A DNA stretch of 64,000 bases. It comes from Thauera sp. K11 (GTDB taxonomy: Bacteria; Pseudomonadota; Gammaproteobacteria; Burkholderiales; Rhodocyclaceae). Below, piece by piece: positions 27,423-33,928 of the stretch. Location: contig NZ_CP023439.1 in NCBI RefSeq assembly GCF_002354895.1, positions 4,216,001 to 4,280,000 on the forward strand. The letters run 5' to 3'. A program made the translations under genes and the position numbers. The notes under the pieces were generated by a model that was not told the origin of the DNA, did not search any database, and was given only the letters and a program-made list of their open reading frames with translations. How positions within the stretch are numbered: the stretch's first letter is position 1; each line of letters starts with the position of its first letter.

Positions 27423-27448
27423 CCCGCCGGGGAAGGAGCCCCGGCGGG
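27423..27448 (-). promoter_or_regulatory. Leader hairpin before the 130-aa gene
   Basis: A perfect 10-bp stem (CCCGCCGGGG/CCCCGGCGGG) with a short loop, ending 33 nt before the start codon at 27389. Confidence 0.55.
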
Positions 27449-27490
27449 TGGTGGAAAGCCGCAGGCATGCGGCGTGAAATGGCGATGGGA

Positions 27491-28120
27491 TCACACCCTG
27501 GCGAGGTGCCAGTCCTGGGACAGCGGAGCGAACTCGTAGCCCAGGTCGCCGAGGCGGTCGCGCTGCTGGCGCAGCACGCGCCGATCCACGGTGGCATCGA
27601 GCTTGACGACATCGCCCAGCGGCCAGAGTGTGTCGAACAGCGCCGCGTCGCCGTCGTCGTCCGCATGGGCCGTAGCCTCGGCAGACGCAGCAGCCGGCTC
27701 GCTGCCGAACGGCGTGGTATCGACCAGCGGGTCGCGCGAGCTGCGCGCCTTCTTCCGGCCGGCCGCCTTGGGGGCGGTCGTCGGCGTCGGCGTGGCGGTC
27801 TGCGCTTCCTCGTCGATCGGATCGACTTCCTGCGGACTCAGCCGGCGGGCGTCGTCACGGCTCAGGGCGTCGATGTTGGACAAAGTCATCCCACCCAGGA
27901 GGGCGCGGATCTCGATGACCATGCGGCCGTTGGCGCTGTACGTGGACGGGCGAATCTCCGCGATGGCGAAATCGCCCTCGTACTTGCCTTCGGCGTACTG
28001 GTCGAGTTCGGCGTTCTTCACGACGAACTCGCCGATGGAGGTCGCAAGGCGCCCGACGTTGAAGTCGCCGTTGCGGCCGTGGATGGTCTTGATGGCCAAT
28101 TGGCCGGGAATGGTGATCAT
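27491..28120 (-). CDS. DUF3275 family ICE protein
   Basis: A 209-residue soluble protein. The N-terminal half (ITIPGQLAIKTIHGRNGDFNVGRLATSIGEF) is a beta-rich domain of the DUF3275 family. A Lys/Arg-containing low-complexity linker (about 105-150) and a C-terminal helical stretch with RRVLRQQRDRLGDLGYEFAPLSQDWHLARV follow. The family is confined largely to ICEs and plasmids; function unknown. Its neighbour upstream is the DUF3577 gene, with which it is usually found. Confidence 0.85.
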   Translation of the reverse strand: MITIPGQLAIKTIHGRNGDFNVGRLATSIGEFVVKNAELDQYAEGKYEGDFAIAEIRPSTYSANGRMVIEIRALLGGMTLSNIDALSRDDARRLSPQEVDPIDEEAQTATPTPTTAPKAAGRKKARSSRDPLVDTTPFGSEPAAASAEATAHADDDGDAALFDTLWPLGDVVKLDATVDRRVLRQQRDRLGDLGYEFAPLSQDWHLARV

Positions 28121-28202
28121 GAAGAACTCCTGCGGACGAAGCTGCGGTCACGCACACGGCCGTCATGGTGACGGTCGCATGCGCACGCGAGTGGGAGAAG
28201 AC

Positions 28203-28235
28203 AAGGCCCTGGGCTCAATTCAGAGTCAGGGCCTT
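28203..28235 (-). terminator. Hairpin after the DUF3577 gene
   Basis: A 9-bp stem (AAGGCCCTG/CAGGGCCTT) begins 6 nt after the stop at 28241. The T-run is weak, so it may be an attenuating terminator or an mRNA-stabilising hairpin. Confidence 0.55.
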
Positions 28236-28240
28236 GCGGA

Positions 28241-28804
28241 TCAGAACGACTCGGCAACTTCCAATGCGGGCGCATCGGCAGTGGCTTCATCGGCAGCTTC
28301 AGCGGCGGGCCTGGCGGGCTCGGACGCAGCGGCTTGCGGCTCGGCGGACGTCGCGGGGACATCCGTGGCGCGCACGTCGCGTTCGTCGCGGTCGTCGGCG
28401 TCGGTCGGCTTGGGCTCGGCCTTGTAGACGAGCTTGCCATCGACCTTGATCCAACTGACGAACAGCAGGCGGGCCTTGAGGCTAACGCCCTGCTCGCCGG
28501 CACGCTTGCCCTTGGAGTAGGTAAAGGTGTCGGTCCACAGGTCGCCCAGGCGGAAGCCGATCATCACCTTCTTCTCGGCATCAACCGCTTGGATGCAGCG
28601 GCGCACCAGGTGCTGCGCTTCGGAGCCCGAGACGCGCGTGTCGAAACGCACGTAGGCCACATCATCGCTGGGGCCGTTGAGCGCCGCGATGTCGCAGGCC
28701 AGGAACGCATCGCCTTTCTTGGGCTTCACTTCGCGGATGCGATTGAGATACCCGAGTCCGGTGATGTGCAGGTCGAAGAAGGACTTTTCGGTGGAAGTGG
28801 TCAT
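28241..28804 (-). CDS. DUF3577 (STY4534-type) ICE protein
   Basis: A 187-residue protein. The N-terminal domain (about 1-130) contains FFDLHITGLGYLNRIREVKPKKGDAFLACDIAALNG, reminiscent of single-strand-binding-like OB folds, and DTRVSGSEAQHLVRRC. The tail is acidic and Ala/Pro-rich. It matches the DUF3577/STY4534 family of ICE and pathogenicity-island replication-associated proteins. The ATG at 28804 follows AGGAG. The leader has a CACACC/GGTGTG stem (28836-28864) and three-hairpin element copy C further upstream. Confidence 0.85.
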   Translation of the reverse strand: MTTSTEKSFFDLHITGLGYLNRIREVKPKKGDAFLACDIAALNGPSDDVAYVRFDTRVSGSEAQHLVRRCIQAVDAEKKVMIGFRLGDLWTDTFTYSKGKRAGEQGVSLKARLLFVSWIKVDGKLVYKAEPKPTDADDRDERDVRATDVPATSAEPQAAASEPARPAAEAADEATADAPALEVAESF

Positions 28805-28964
28805 GGTGAATCTCCTGAGAACAAAGAGGCGGAGACACACCCGACCCAAGGCGGGGAAGGTGTGGAACCCCCGCGTGGGTTGAAGGAACAGCTTGGGTGG
28901 CATCACCATCGGGAGAACCGATGGCCGTTCGCGCTGGGATGCCGGAGCGAACTGGGTGATCAGC

Positions 28965-29031
28965 GCGGTCGGAACCGCATCGCAGTCTTGAAGATCGAGA
29001 CTGCCTGGGCATGCTGCTGACGGGTGTCAGC
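28965..29031 (-). promoter_or_regulatory. Three-hairpin leader element, copy C
   Basis: H0 is GCGGT-CGGA-ACCGC (28965-28978; TCCG loop on the minus strand). H1 is GCAGTC/GACTGC (28982-29004), compensatory relative to copies A and B, with loop TTGAAGATC. CTGGGCATG is at 29005-29013 and H2, GCTGAC/GTCAGC, at 29016-29031. It lies 160-230 nt upstream of the DUF3577 start. The 28805-29217 gap also holds the DUF3085 terminator; nothing else is evident there. Confidence 0.65.
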
Positions 29032-29174
29032 GGAACATGGTGGTAAGCGTGGCGCCTGGCACGCGCCCGCGCGAGCGGCAATCGGTATCCGTGACTCTCC
29101 GCATTGCTGGCGCTCTTCAGTCCATTGCGCCAGTGGGGAGCTTGAGCCGACATGCGGCCGGGGCCGCTGAACCA

Positions 29175-29203
29175 GAAAAAAGAGAAGCCCCCGTGAAGGG
29201 GCT
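29175..29203 (-). terminator. Rho-independent terminator after the DUF3085 gene
   Basis: On the minus strand AGCCCC...GGGGCT is followed by TCTCTTTTTTC, starting 15 nt past the stop at 29218. Confidence 0.85.
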
Positions 29204-29217
29204 GGGAAGCAGGCCAG

Positions 29218-29583
29218 TCAGTGGCCGGCCGGCGCAGCGGGCATGGGCTGCATCGACAGGTGCGTGGCCGTGGCCGACACTTCGAGGTCGTCCTCGCTGT
29301 GCAGGATGCGGGTAAAGACCCGTTCCTGCAGGTCGAAGAACTCGCCGAAGTCGTCGCCGCCGAATTCGGCGCGCGTCAGTTCCCACCAGTCGTCGAACGC
29401 ATCGACATGGGGGTTGCAGCCCACGGCATAGGCGATCGTCTTGCGCCGTCCATCGGGCTGGCGCTCGCCACGCTCGGCCATGAAATACACGCCCTGGTCC
29501 TTGACCAGGATGACGCGGCACTGGTTGGCCGCTGCCTCGGCGAGCACGGGCCGAAGCGCGGCGCCTTTGAATCGAACAGTCAT
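29218..29583 (-). CDS. DUF3085 family ICE protein
   Basis: A 121-residue soluble protein with the DUF3085 pattern: MTVRFKGAALRPVLAEA at the N terminus, VILVKDQGVYFMAERGERQPDG, and YAVGCNPHVDAFDDWWELTRAEFGGDDFGE in the middle. Function unknown. ATG 29583 is preferred over the in-frame TTG at 29598, as GGAG sits properly before the ATG. It is a single-gene unit between two terminators. Confidence 0.85.
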   Translation of the reverse strand: MTVRFKGAALRPVLAEAAANQCRVILVKDQGVYFMAERGERQPDGRRKTIAYAVGCNPHVDAFDDWWELTRAEFGGDDFGEFFDLQERVFTRILHSEDDLEVSATATHLSMQPMPAAPAGH

Positions 29584-29610
29584 GGAAGTGATCTCCAATG
29601 GAGGTACGAG

Positions 29611-29642
29611 AAAATGGCTTCCCGCCGTGAGGACGGGAAGCC
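29611..29642 (-). terminator. Terminator/leader hairpin between the 265-aa and DUF3085 genes
   Basis: On the minus strand GGCTTCCCG pairs with CGGGAAGCC and is followed by ATTTTCTC. It is 18 nt past the stop at 29661 and 28 nt before the DUF3085 start, so it can serve both as terminator and as the SD-proximal leader hairpin. Confidence 0.75.
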
Positions 29643-29660
29643 GCTTGGGGATGCAGGGAC

Positions 29661-30458
29661 TCAGTGCTGGACGGGCTTGCGACCGGACAAGCGCTGCACG
29701 CGGATGAGGCGCCAGCTCCCGTCGTCGATCAGCCGCTCCAGCACCTGGCCCAAGGTGTCGAAGAACACTTCATCGACCCGCTCGACCAGCTCGCCTTCGC
29801 GATGCAGCTCCACCGCGTAGGTGTCGAGGCCGCGTTCGTAGAGCACGGTGACGCGCCCCTGGAACTTCGCCGAAGCGACGGTGAGGCCGATGGCCGGCGG
29901 CGTGGCGATGATGTTGCTGGGGCTCGGATCGACCACCGTGAAGTCCCGCGCGCCGGCATCCACCAGCAGGTGCGTGATGCGGCGGAATCCATCGGGCGCG
30001 GGCAACTGCTCCAGTTGGTGGATCAGCTCCTGCAGCTCGGGGCACTGCGGCTCGGGGATCGGCAGCTTGGCCGGCGCGGAACCCAGGGTGAGCCGCTTCA
30101 CCGTGTGCGGCTGGCCGTCGGCGGTGAACTCAGTGCTCTCCTCGGGCGTATCCGCGCGCAAGCCGTCGAAGCGGCGCCGCGCATACGGTTCGACCTGCAC
30201 CTTGGCGCCTTCGTCGGGCACGTCGGTGACGAGGGCCTTGTCGAGCACCGCGAACTCGGCCCGCCCCGTCTTGACGACGATGGCCTCGTCGGTGGTGGCG
30301 ATGACCTTGCCCTCGAAGGGCTTGGGATCAACGTGGAAGCCCAGCGTCGAAACCTTGGGCTGGCCGTCGAAGATGTTGAACTTGAAGCTGCGGACGTTGG
30401 CAGGCACGTGGCCGCGAACCAGCGTCGGCATCTGTGCGCGGATGGCTTGGGTATCCAT
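29661..30458 (-). CDS. Hypothetical ICE accessory protein
   Basis: A 265-residue soluble protein. The N-terminal half is beta-rich (VRSFKFNIFDGQPKVSTLGFHVDPKPFEGKVIATTDEAIVVKTG), followed by a linker around 105-130 and a C-terminal domain with ELQELIHQLEQLPAPDGFRRITHLLVDAG. This protein type is conserved in ICEclc-like accessory regions; I do not know its function. ATG 30458 has AAGGAG upstream, preceded by a 9-bp leader hairpin and then three-hairpin element copy D. Confidence 0.75.
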   Translation of the reverse strand: MDTQAIRAQMPTLVRGHVPANVRSFKFNIFDGQPKVSTLGFHVDPKPFEGKVIATTDEAIVVKTGRAEFAVLDKALVTDVPDEGAKVQVEPYARRRFDGLRADTPEESTEFTADGQPHTVKRLTLGSAPAKLPIPEPQCPELQELIHQLEQLPAPDGFRRITHLLVDAGARDFTVVDPSPSNIIATPPAIGLTVASAKFQGRVTVLYERGLDTYAVELHREGELVERVDEVFFDTLGQVLERLIDDGSWRLIRVQRLSGRKPVQH

Positions 30459-30477
30459 GGAAGACTCCTTGTGGCAA

Positions 30478-30516
30478 CCAAGGGACTTCCGCCCGCAAGG
30501 GAGGTGTGTCCCTTGG
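30478..30516 (-). promoter_or_regulatory. Leader hairpin before the 265-aa gene
   Basis: A perfect 9-bp stem (CCAAGGGAC/GTCCCTTGG) encloses a smaller CCC-GCAA-GGG hairpin, 20 nt before the start at 30458. Confidence 0.55.
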
Positions 30517-30565
30517 GGGTGAGGTGGATGGACGCGACATGCGCCCGGAGAAGGAAAAGCAACCA

Positions 30566-30632
30566 GCACGGCGAACCGTGCCGCAGCCTCGAAGGTCTCG
30601 ACTGCCTGGGCATGCTTGCCGGCAACGCCAGC
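30566..30632 (-). promoter_or_regulatory. Three-hairpin leader element, copy D
   Basis: H0 is GCACGG-CGAA-CCGTGC (30566-30581; TTCG loop on the minus strand). H1 is 30583-30605: GCAGTC/GGCTGC on the minus strand with one U.G wobble. CTGGGCATG is at 30606-30614. H2, 30618-30632, is GCTGGC/GCCGGC on the minus strand, again with a U.G wobble. Both wobbles would be C.A mismatches on the plus strand. It lies 108-175 nt upstream of the start at 30458. Confidence 0.65.
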
Positions 30633-30711
30633 GAACATGCGAGCAGCATGCGTCAGGCGTGGGCCAGCGTCGCGGGGGAATCGGCACTGCGCGGCCACCG
30701 GCTTCGTCCAG

Positions 30712-30740
30712 AAAGAGAACGAGCCCCGCGTGGGGGCTCG
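30712..30740 (-). terminator. Rho-independent terminator after the 238-aa gene
   Basis: On the minus strand GAGCCCC-CAC-GCGGGGCTC is followed by GTTCTCTTTCTGG, starting about 12 nt past the stop at 30751. Confidence 0.7.
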
Positions 30741-30750
30741 AAAGGTGGTG

Positions 30751-31467
30751 TCAGTCGTCGTAGATCGGCAGGCCGTCCAGCACCTGCGCATCGGCATCGA
30801 AGATCAGCATGCGCACGTCGGCGAGCGCGGCCAGGTGCAGCACGTGCACGAGGGATTCCGGCATGCCCTTCTTGCGATGCTCCTGCATCAGCCGCTTGGC
30901 CGTGATGCCTTCGACCGCGCGCAGGTTCTCGTCGGTCCAGGGCGTGGCGATCAGCTTCAACCCGATGGCCGGGCTGTACGGGATGCGGAAGGCGACGAAC
31001 AGGAACAGCGTCGGCGTGGCGATGTCCGCAAGCTCGGCGAGGAAGCGATGCGCGTCGGCGTCGAGGTGCGCGCTGCTGATTTCCCAGCACCGGCTGTAGT
31101 AGCCGGTTTCATAGCGCAGGCGCCGCACGACTTCCCGCGCTGCTTCTTCGGAGTAAGTGTCGCCCACGTGCAGCGGCTTGCCGTCTTCCTGGGCCATCAC
31201 GGCATAGACCACGTTGCGGGCGAGCCCGTGGCTGCGGCATTGCGCCTGCAACTCGTCGGGGACCGCCTGGTCCTCGGTGATCAGCACGAAGTCGTCCGAG
31301 AAGATGCAGGCCCGCCGTTCGACCTGGCTGTCCGGTAGATTCGACTGCGAAGGATGCAGCGGCAGGTAGGTCAGCGGGCAGTCGTCGTCGTAGGAGATGG
31401 CGAGCAGCCGCTGGACGGACAGGCCGTCGTAGCCGCGGACAAAGGGATTGTTGTTCGAGTAGGACAT
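30751..31467 (-). CDS. Hypothetical ICE accessory protein
   Basis: A 238-residue soluble protein. The N terminus (MSYSNNNPFVRGYDGLSVQRLLAISYDDDCPLTYLPL) is followed by a DDFVLITEDQAVPDEL strand region and a C-terminal alpha/beta domain ending DVRMLIFDADAQVLDGLPIYDD. It recurs in related ICEs (the C-terminal part resembles DUF5983-type proteins); function unknown. Its leader can fold into two competing hairpins, one of which includes part of the ribosome binding site. Confidence 0.75.
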   Translation of the reverse strand: MSYSNNNPFVRGYDGLSVQRLLAISYDDDCPLTYLPLHPSQSNLPDSQVERRACIFSDDFVLITEDQAVPDELQAQCRSHGLARNVVYAVMAQEDGKPLHVGDTYSEEAAREVVRRLRYETGYYSRCWEISSAHLDADAHRFLAELADIATPTLFLFVAFRIPYSPAIGLKLIATPWTDENLRAVEGITAKRLMQEHRKKGMPESLVHVLHLAALADVRMLIFDADAQVLDGLPIYDD

Positions 31468-31476
31468 GGGATTTCT

Positions 31477-31528
31477 CCAGCAGGGGATGGCCGAGGCAAT
31501 CCCCTGCTGGGGATTGAACCCCAGCGGG
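31477..31528 (-). promoter_or_regulatory. Leader with two mutually exclusive hairpins
   Basis: Stem I is a perfect 12-bp pairing of 31477-31488 with 31499-31510 (CCAGCAGGGGAT/ATCCCCTGCTGG) and takes in part of the GGAG ribosome binding site. Stem II pairs 31503-31512 with 31519-31528 (CCTGCTGGGG/CCCCAGCGGG) and shares 31503-31510 with stem I. Only one can form at a time, so translation of the gene starting at 31467 could be switched. Confidence 0.5.
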
Positions 31529-31547
31529 TGGATGAAGTGGCAGCCGG

Positions 31548-32012
31548 TCAGCCGGCAGCGGTAGAGGACGGGTCGCCCAGCGCCTTCAACAGGTCGAGCA
31601 GGCCGCCATTCGCAAGCTGGTACAGGCGGTTGTAGTCGTCGCCGGTCGGCGCCTGCTCCAGGCGATCCAGGCGCGCATCCAGGTTGAGGATGCTCTGGTG
31701 CACGTTGCGGGCGATGCTCAGCGCGGAAGGTTTTCCGGCCGGCTTAGGTGCATCGAGCACCGAAAGGACTTCAGCGGGCGATGGGTAGCGGCAGTCGGGT
31801 CCGTACTCGACCGGGAACACCTCGCGCCCGGTCAATCCGGTATTCGGGGTTCCGCTGCTGACACGCAGCACATACTCGTCGGGCACATCATTGCCGGCGT
31901 AGTCGAACACCACGATGCGCGGCTTGCGCACGTCGGCCGGCCAGCCTTCAAGGATGACCGCATCGATGTCGTCGTCGGTCACGAGCAGACCGATGGAAAA
32001 GTCAGGGGACAT
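31548..32012 (-). CDS. Hypothetical ICE accessory protein
   Basis: A 154-residue acidic soluble protein starting MSPDFSIGLLVTDDDIDAVILEGWPADV, with a conserved-looking VVFDYAGNDVPDEYVLRV strand pair. A C-terminal coiled-coil-prone region follows (SIARNVHQSILNLDARLDRLEQ). No known domain. ATG 32012 has AAGGAG upstream and a 10-bp hairpin before it. It probably forms its own unit. Confidence 0.72.
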   Translation of the reverse strand: MSPDFSIGLLVTDDDIDAVILEGWPADVRKPRIVVFDYAGNDVPDEYVLRVSSGTPNTGLTGREVFPVEYGPDCRYPSPAEVLSVLDAPKPAGKPSALSIARNVHQSILNLDARLDRLEQAPTGDDYNRLYQLANGGLLDLLKALGDPSSTAAG

Positions 32013-32034
32013 GAATCACTCCTTTCAAGAAAAG

Positions 32035-32070
32035 GAGGGACATGGCCCCATGCAGGGACGCATGTCCCTC
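32035..32070 (-). promoter_or_regulatory. Leader hairpin before the 154-aa gene
   Basis: A perfect 10-bp stem (GAGGGACATG/CATGTCCCTC) encloses a small inner hairpin, 22 nt before the start at 32012. Confidence 0.55.
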
Positions 32071-32115
32071 GTGGGGTGGGAAGAAAAGAAGAACGTCGGC
32101 AGGCCGCAGCGCGGC

Positions 32116-32508
32116 TCACCAGCCGTTGTAGTTCAGCGTCAGGTCGGCGATGACCTTGCGCCGTTCCAGGTCGAGACCGCCCAGGTCGGACAGACCCTCG
32201 AAGCCGCAACGCTTGAGCATCGCACCGCCCTCGCGGGCGTTGTAGAAGCTCACCATCGCGGACAGGAACATCCGCTGGCCGCTGCTCAGGACGCCGAGGG
32301 CATCGTTGAGCATCAGCAGCTTCGGCCGCAGATCCCACTTGGTGGTGGCACGCTGCAGGCCTTCGCGGGTACCGTCGCCGAACCATTCGGCTCCGGCGAT
32401 GTCGACGCCGCGTTTCCACGCCTCGAAGAAGGCTTGGGGCGCGGCGGCGAAGTGCTGGTGTTCCAGCTCGATCTGATCAAGTACCTCTTGAGGCAGGGCA
32501 CGGTTCAT
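32116..32508 (-). CDS. Hypothetical ICE accessory protein
   Basis: A 130-residue helical soluble protein, MNRALPQEVLDQIELEHQHFAAAPQAFFEAW, with a C-terminal LSSGQRMFLSAMVSFYNAREGGAMLKRCGFEGLSDLGGLDLERRKVIADLTLNY. It is typical of small ICE accessory proteins and has no assigned function. The ATG at 32508 is 25 nt past the stop of the 83-residue gene, and both probably share a transcript. The frame open to 32754 is a shadow of that neighbour. Confidence 0.72.
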   Translation of the reverse strand: MNRALPQEVLDQIELEHQHFAAAPQAFFEAWKRGVDIAGAEWFGDGTREGLQRATTKWDLRPKLLMLNDALGVLSSGQRMFLSAMVSFYNAREGGAMLKRCGFEGLSDLGGLDLERRKVIADLTLNYNGW

Positions 32509-32533
32509 GACATGGGCTCCTGGTGGTTGGACA

Positions 32534-32785
32534 TCACGGGTGGAGGCGCTGCTGCCAGCGGCCCGTTTGCAGGGCGTGCTCGGCGGCGTGGTGCGAGCGG
32601 AAGTAGCTGACCGACTCGCGCGAGACCGGGCCGTCCGCATCGGCGGTGCCGATGTAGTGGCCGGCCGCGCTGCACAGCACCTGCAGGGGCAGGCGCTTGC
32701 CGACGTAGGCCAAGGCCTGGTAGCCGATGGATTCCGCGCGGGCCTGTTCAGCACTCAAAGGTGCCGATGCGAACGCAAGGGACAT
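32534..32785 (-). CDS. Small hypothetical ICE protein
   Basis: An 83-residue soluble protein (MSLAFASAPLSAEQARAESIGYQALAYVGKRLPLQVLCSAAGHYIGTADADGPVSRES). No domain is recognised. It is the first gene of the accessory block below the arsenic island. The ATG at 32785 has AGGAG upstream. Its leader carries a CGGGAG/CTCCCG hairpin (32829-32847) and three-hairpin element copy E. Confidence 0.68.
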   Translation of the reverse strand: MSLAFASAPLSAEQARAESIGYQALAYVGKRLPLQVLCSAAGHYIGTADADGPVSRESVSYFRSHHAAEHALQTGRWQQRLHP

Positions 32786-32942
32786 GGGGTTCTCCTGGTG
32801 GTTGAAGACCGGGAGCACCACGCCCTGACGGGAGCGGATACCTCCCGAAGGGTTGAACATGAACGGCATCGGCGTTGTGAAACGCCTGTCCGCGGTGGTC
32901 GATGCGAAGCGGACTGGTGGGTCGCACGAGAGGATTCCCGCG

Positions 32943-32987
32943 GCAGCCGAAAGACCCAGGCTGCTGGCATGTGCTGATCAGGTCAGC
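32943..32987 (-). promoter_or_regulatory. Three-hairpin leader element, copy E (diverged)
   Basis: H1 is GCAGCC/GGCTGC (32943-32964), compensatory relative to the other copies. It is followed by a shortened conserved box, TGGCATG (32965-32971), and H2, GCTGA/TCAGC (32973-32987). H0 is not clear. It lies 158-202 nt upstream of the start at 32785 and ends about 100 nt before the arsR operator. The 32786-33110 gap contains only this leader and the ars promoter. Confidence 0.5.
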
Positions 32988-33082
32988 AACACGTGCCGCA
33001 AAGGATCACGCTGGGGCGCGTTCTGCGTCACGGGGGAATCGGTTCCCGCCTCGTCCCTGATTGCTGCTGGGTGCTGCCCAAT

Positions 33083-33110
33083 GATTCGATAAATGTTGTA
33101 TTATTGAATC
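33083..33110 (+). promoter_or_regulatory. arsR operator/promoter, imperfect inverted repeat
   Basis: An AT-rich 28-bp inverted repeat (GATTCGAT ... ATTGAATC) stands out in GC-rich DNA and ends at the base before the arsR ATG. A TATTAT -10-like hexamer lies inside it (33099-33104), so ArsR binding would block transcription. No Shine-Dalgarno sequence fits between operator and ATG. Confidence 0.65.
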
Positions 33111-33440
33111 ATGAACGAGACCCAAGCCATTTCCGCCCTGGGCGCCCTGGCTCACACCCAGCGCCTCCGCGTGTTTCGAGCCCTGGTCGTCGCCGGCCCC
33201 GAAGGGCTCACGCCCAGCGTCCTAGCCGACCAGCTCGATGTGGCCCGCAACACGCTGTCCTTCCACCTGAAGGAGCTGGCCCATGCCGGCCTGGTCAGCA
33301 TCGAACAGCAGGGCCGCAACCTGATCTACCGCGCCGACTTCGCCCACATGAACGGGCTGCTCGGCTACCTGACCGAGCACTGCTGCCAAGGCGGCGTGTG
33401 CGAGGCCAACGAATCCACCCGCGCCTGTACCTCCTGCTGA
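33111..33440 (+). CDS. arsR: ArsR-family arsenite-responsive repressor
   Basis: A 109-residue winged-helix repressor (HTH at about 35-60, ARNTLSFHLKELAHAGLV). As(III)-binding thiols are at the C terminus: Cys91, Cys92 and Cys97 in a CCQGGVC motif, plus Cys106 and Cys109. This is the Acidithiobacillus-type metal site, not the CxC in the recognition helix seen in R773 ArsR. It begins the plus-strand ars operon and should autoregulate through the adjacent inverted repeat. The start abuts the operator, leaving no room for a ribosome binding site. Confidence 0.92.
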   Translation: MNETQAISALGALAHTQRLRVFRALVVAGPEGLTPSVLADQLDVARNTLSFHLKELAHAGLVSIEQQGRNLIYRADFAHMNGLLGYLTEHCCQGGVCEANESTRACTSC

Positions 33441-33451
33441 AAGGAACCTCC

Positions 33452-33916
33452 ATGAAACGCTTTCACGTCCACCTGCATGTCGATGACCTGGACCGCAGCG
33501 TCGGCTTCTATTCCCAACTGTTCGCCGCGCAGCCGGCGCGCATTGAAAGCGACTATGCGAAGTGGATGCTCGAAGATCCGCCGGTCAATTTCGCCATCTC
33601 CACGCGCGGCAGCAAGCCGGGCATCGACCACCTGGGCATCCAGACCGACGACGCCGACGAACTCGCCGCCCTGAAGGCCCGCGCGCAGGCCGCTGATATG
33701 GCACTGCTCGACGAAGGCACTACGACCTGCTGCTATGCGCGCAGCGAGAAACACTGGATTACCGACCCGCAAGGCGTGGCCTGGGAGCACTATTACACGC
33801 TGGGCAACATCCCCGTATTCAACGAAGCGCCGCAGCCCGCGCCGGGCACCGCTCCGGCTTGCTGCGCGCCGATGGATAGCCGGTCTACCGCGAAGCAGGC
33901 TTCTTCCTGCTGCTGA
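33452..33916 (+). CDS. arsI: ArsI-like C-As lyase (vicinal oxygen chelate dioxygenase)
   Basis: A 154-residue VOC-fold protein. Probable Fe(II) ligands are a histidine of VHLHV (5-9), His60 (IDHLG) and Glu112 (WEHY). The adjacent cysteines Cys93-Cys94 in TTCCYA are the pair that binds trivalent methylarsenical in ArsI. ArsI cleaves the C-As bond of methylarsenite using O2. The C terminus carries two further CC pairs (137-138 and 153-154), unusual in the family. ATG 33452 follows AAAGGAACC, 11 nt after arsR. A cadmium-induced CadI-type protein is the alternative; the ars context favours ArsI. Confidence 0.82.
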   Translation: MKRFHVHLHVDDLDRSVGFYSQLFAAQPARIESDYAKWMLEDPPVNFAISTRGSKPGIDHLGIQTDDADELAALKARAQAADMALLDEGTTTCCYARSEKHWITDPQGVAWEHYYTLGNIPVFNEAPQPAPGTAPACCAPMDSRSTAKQASSCC

Positions 33917-33928
33917 CGCGAGGCGCGC

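Noticed and set aside
5603..32987. Integron attC sites or a CRISPR array as an explanation of the repeated hairpins
   Set aside because: No integrase, no regular spacing and no gene-cassette recombination core (GTTRRRY) at the copies; the copies are kilobases apart and each is tied to one gene start.
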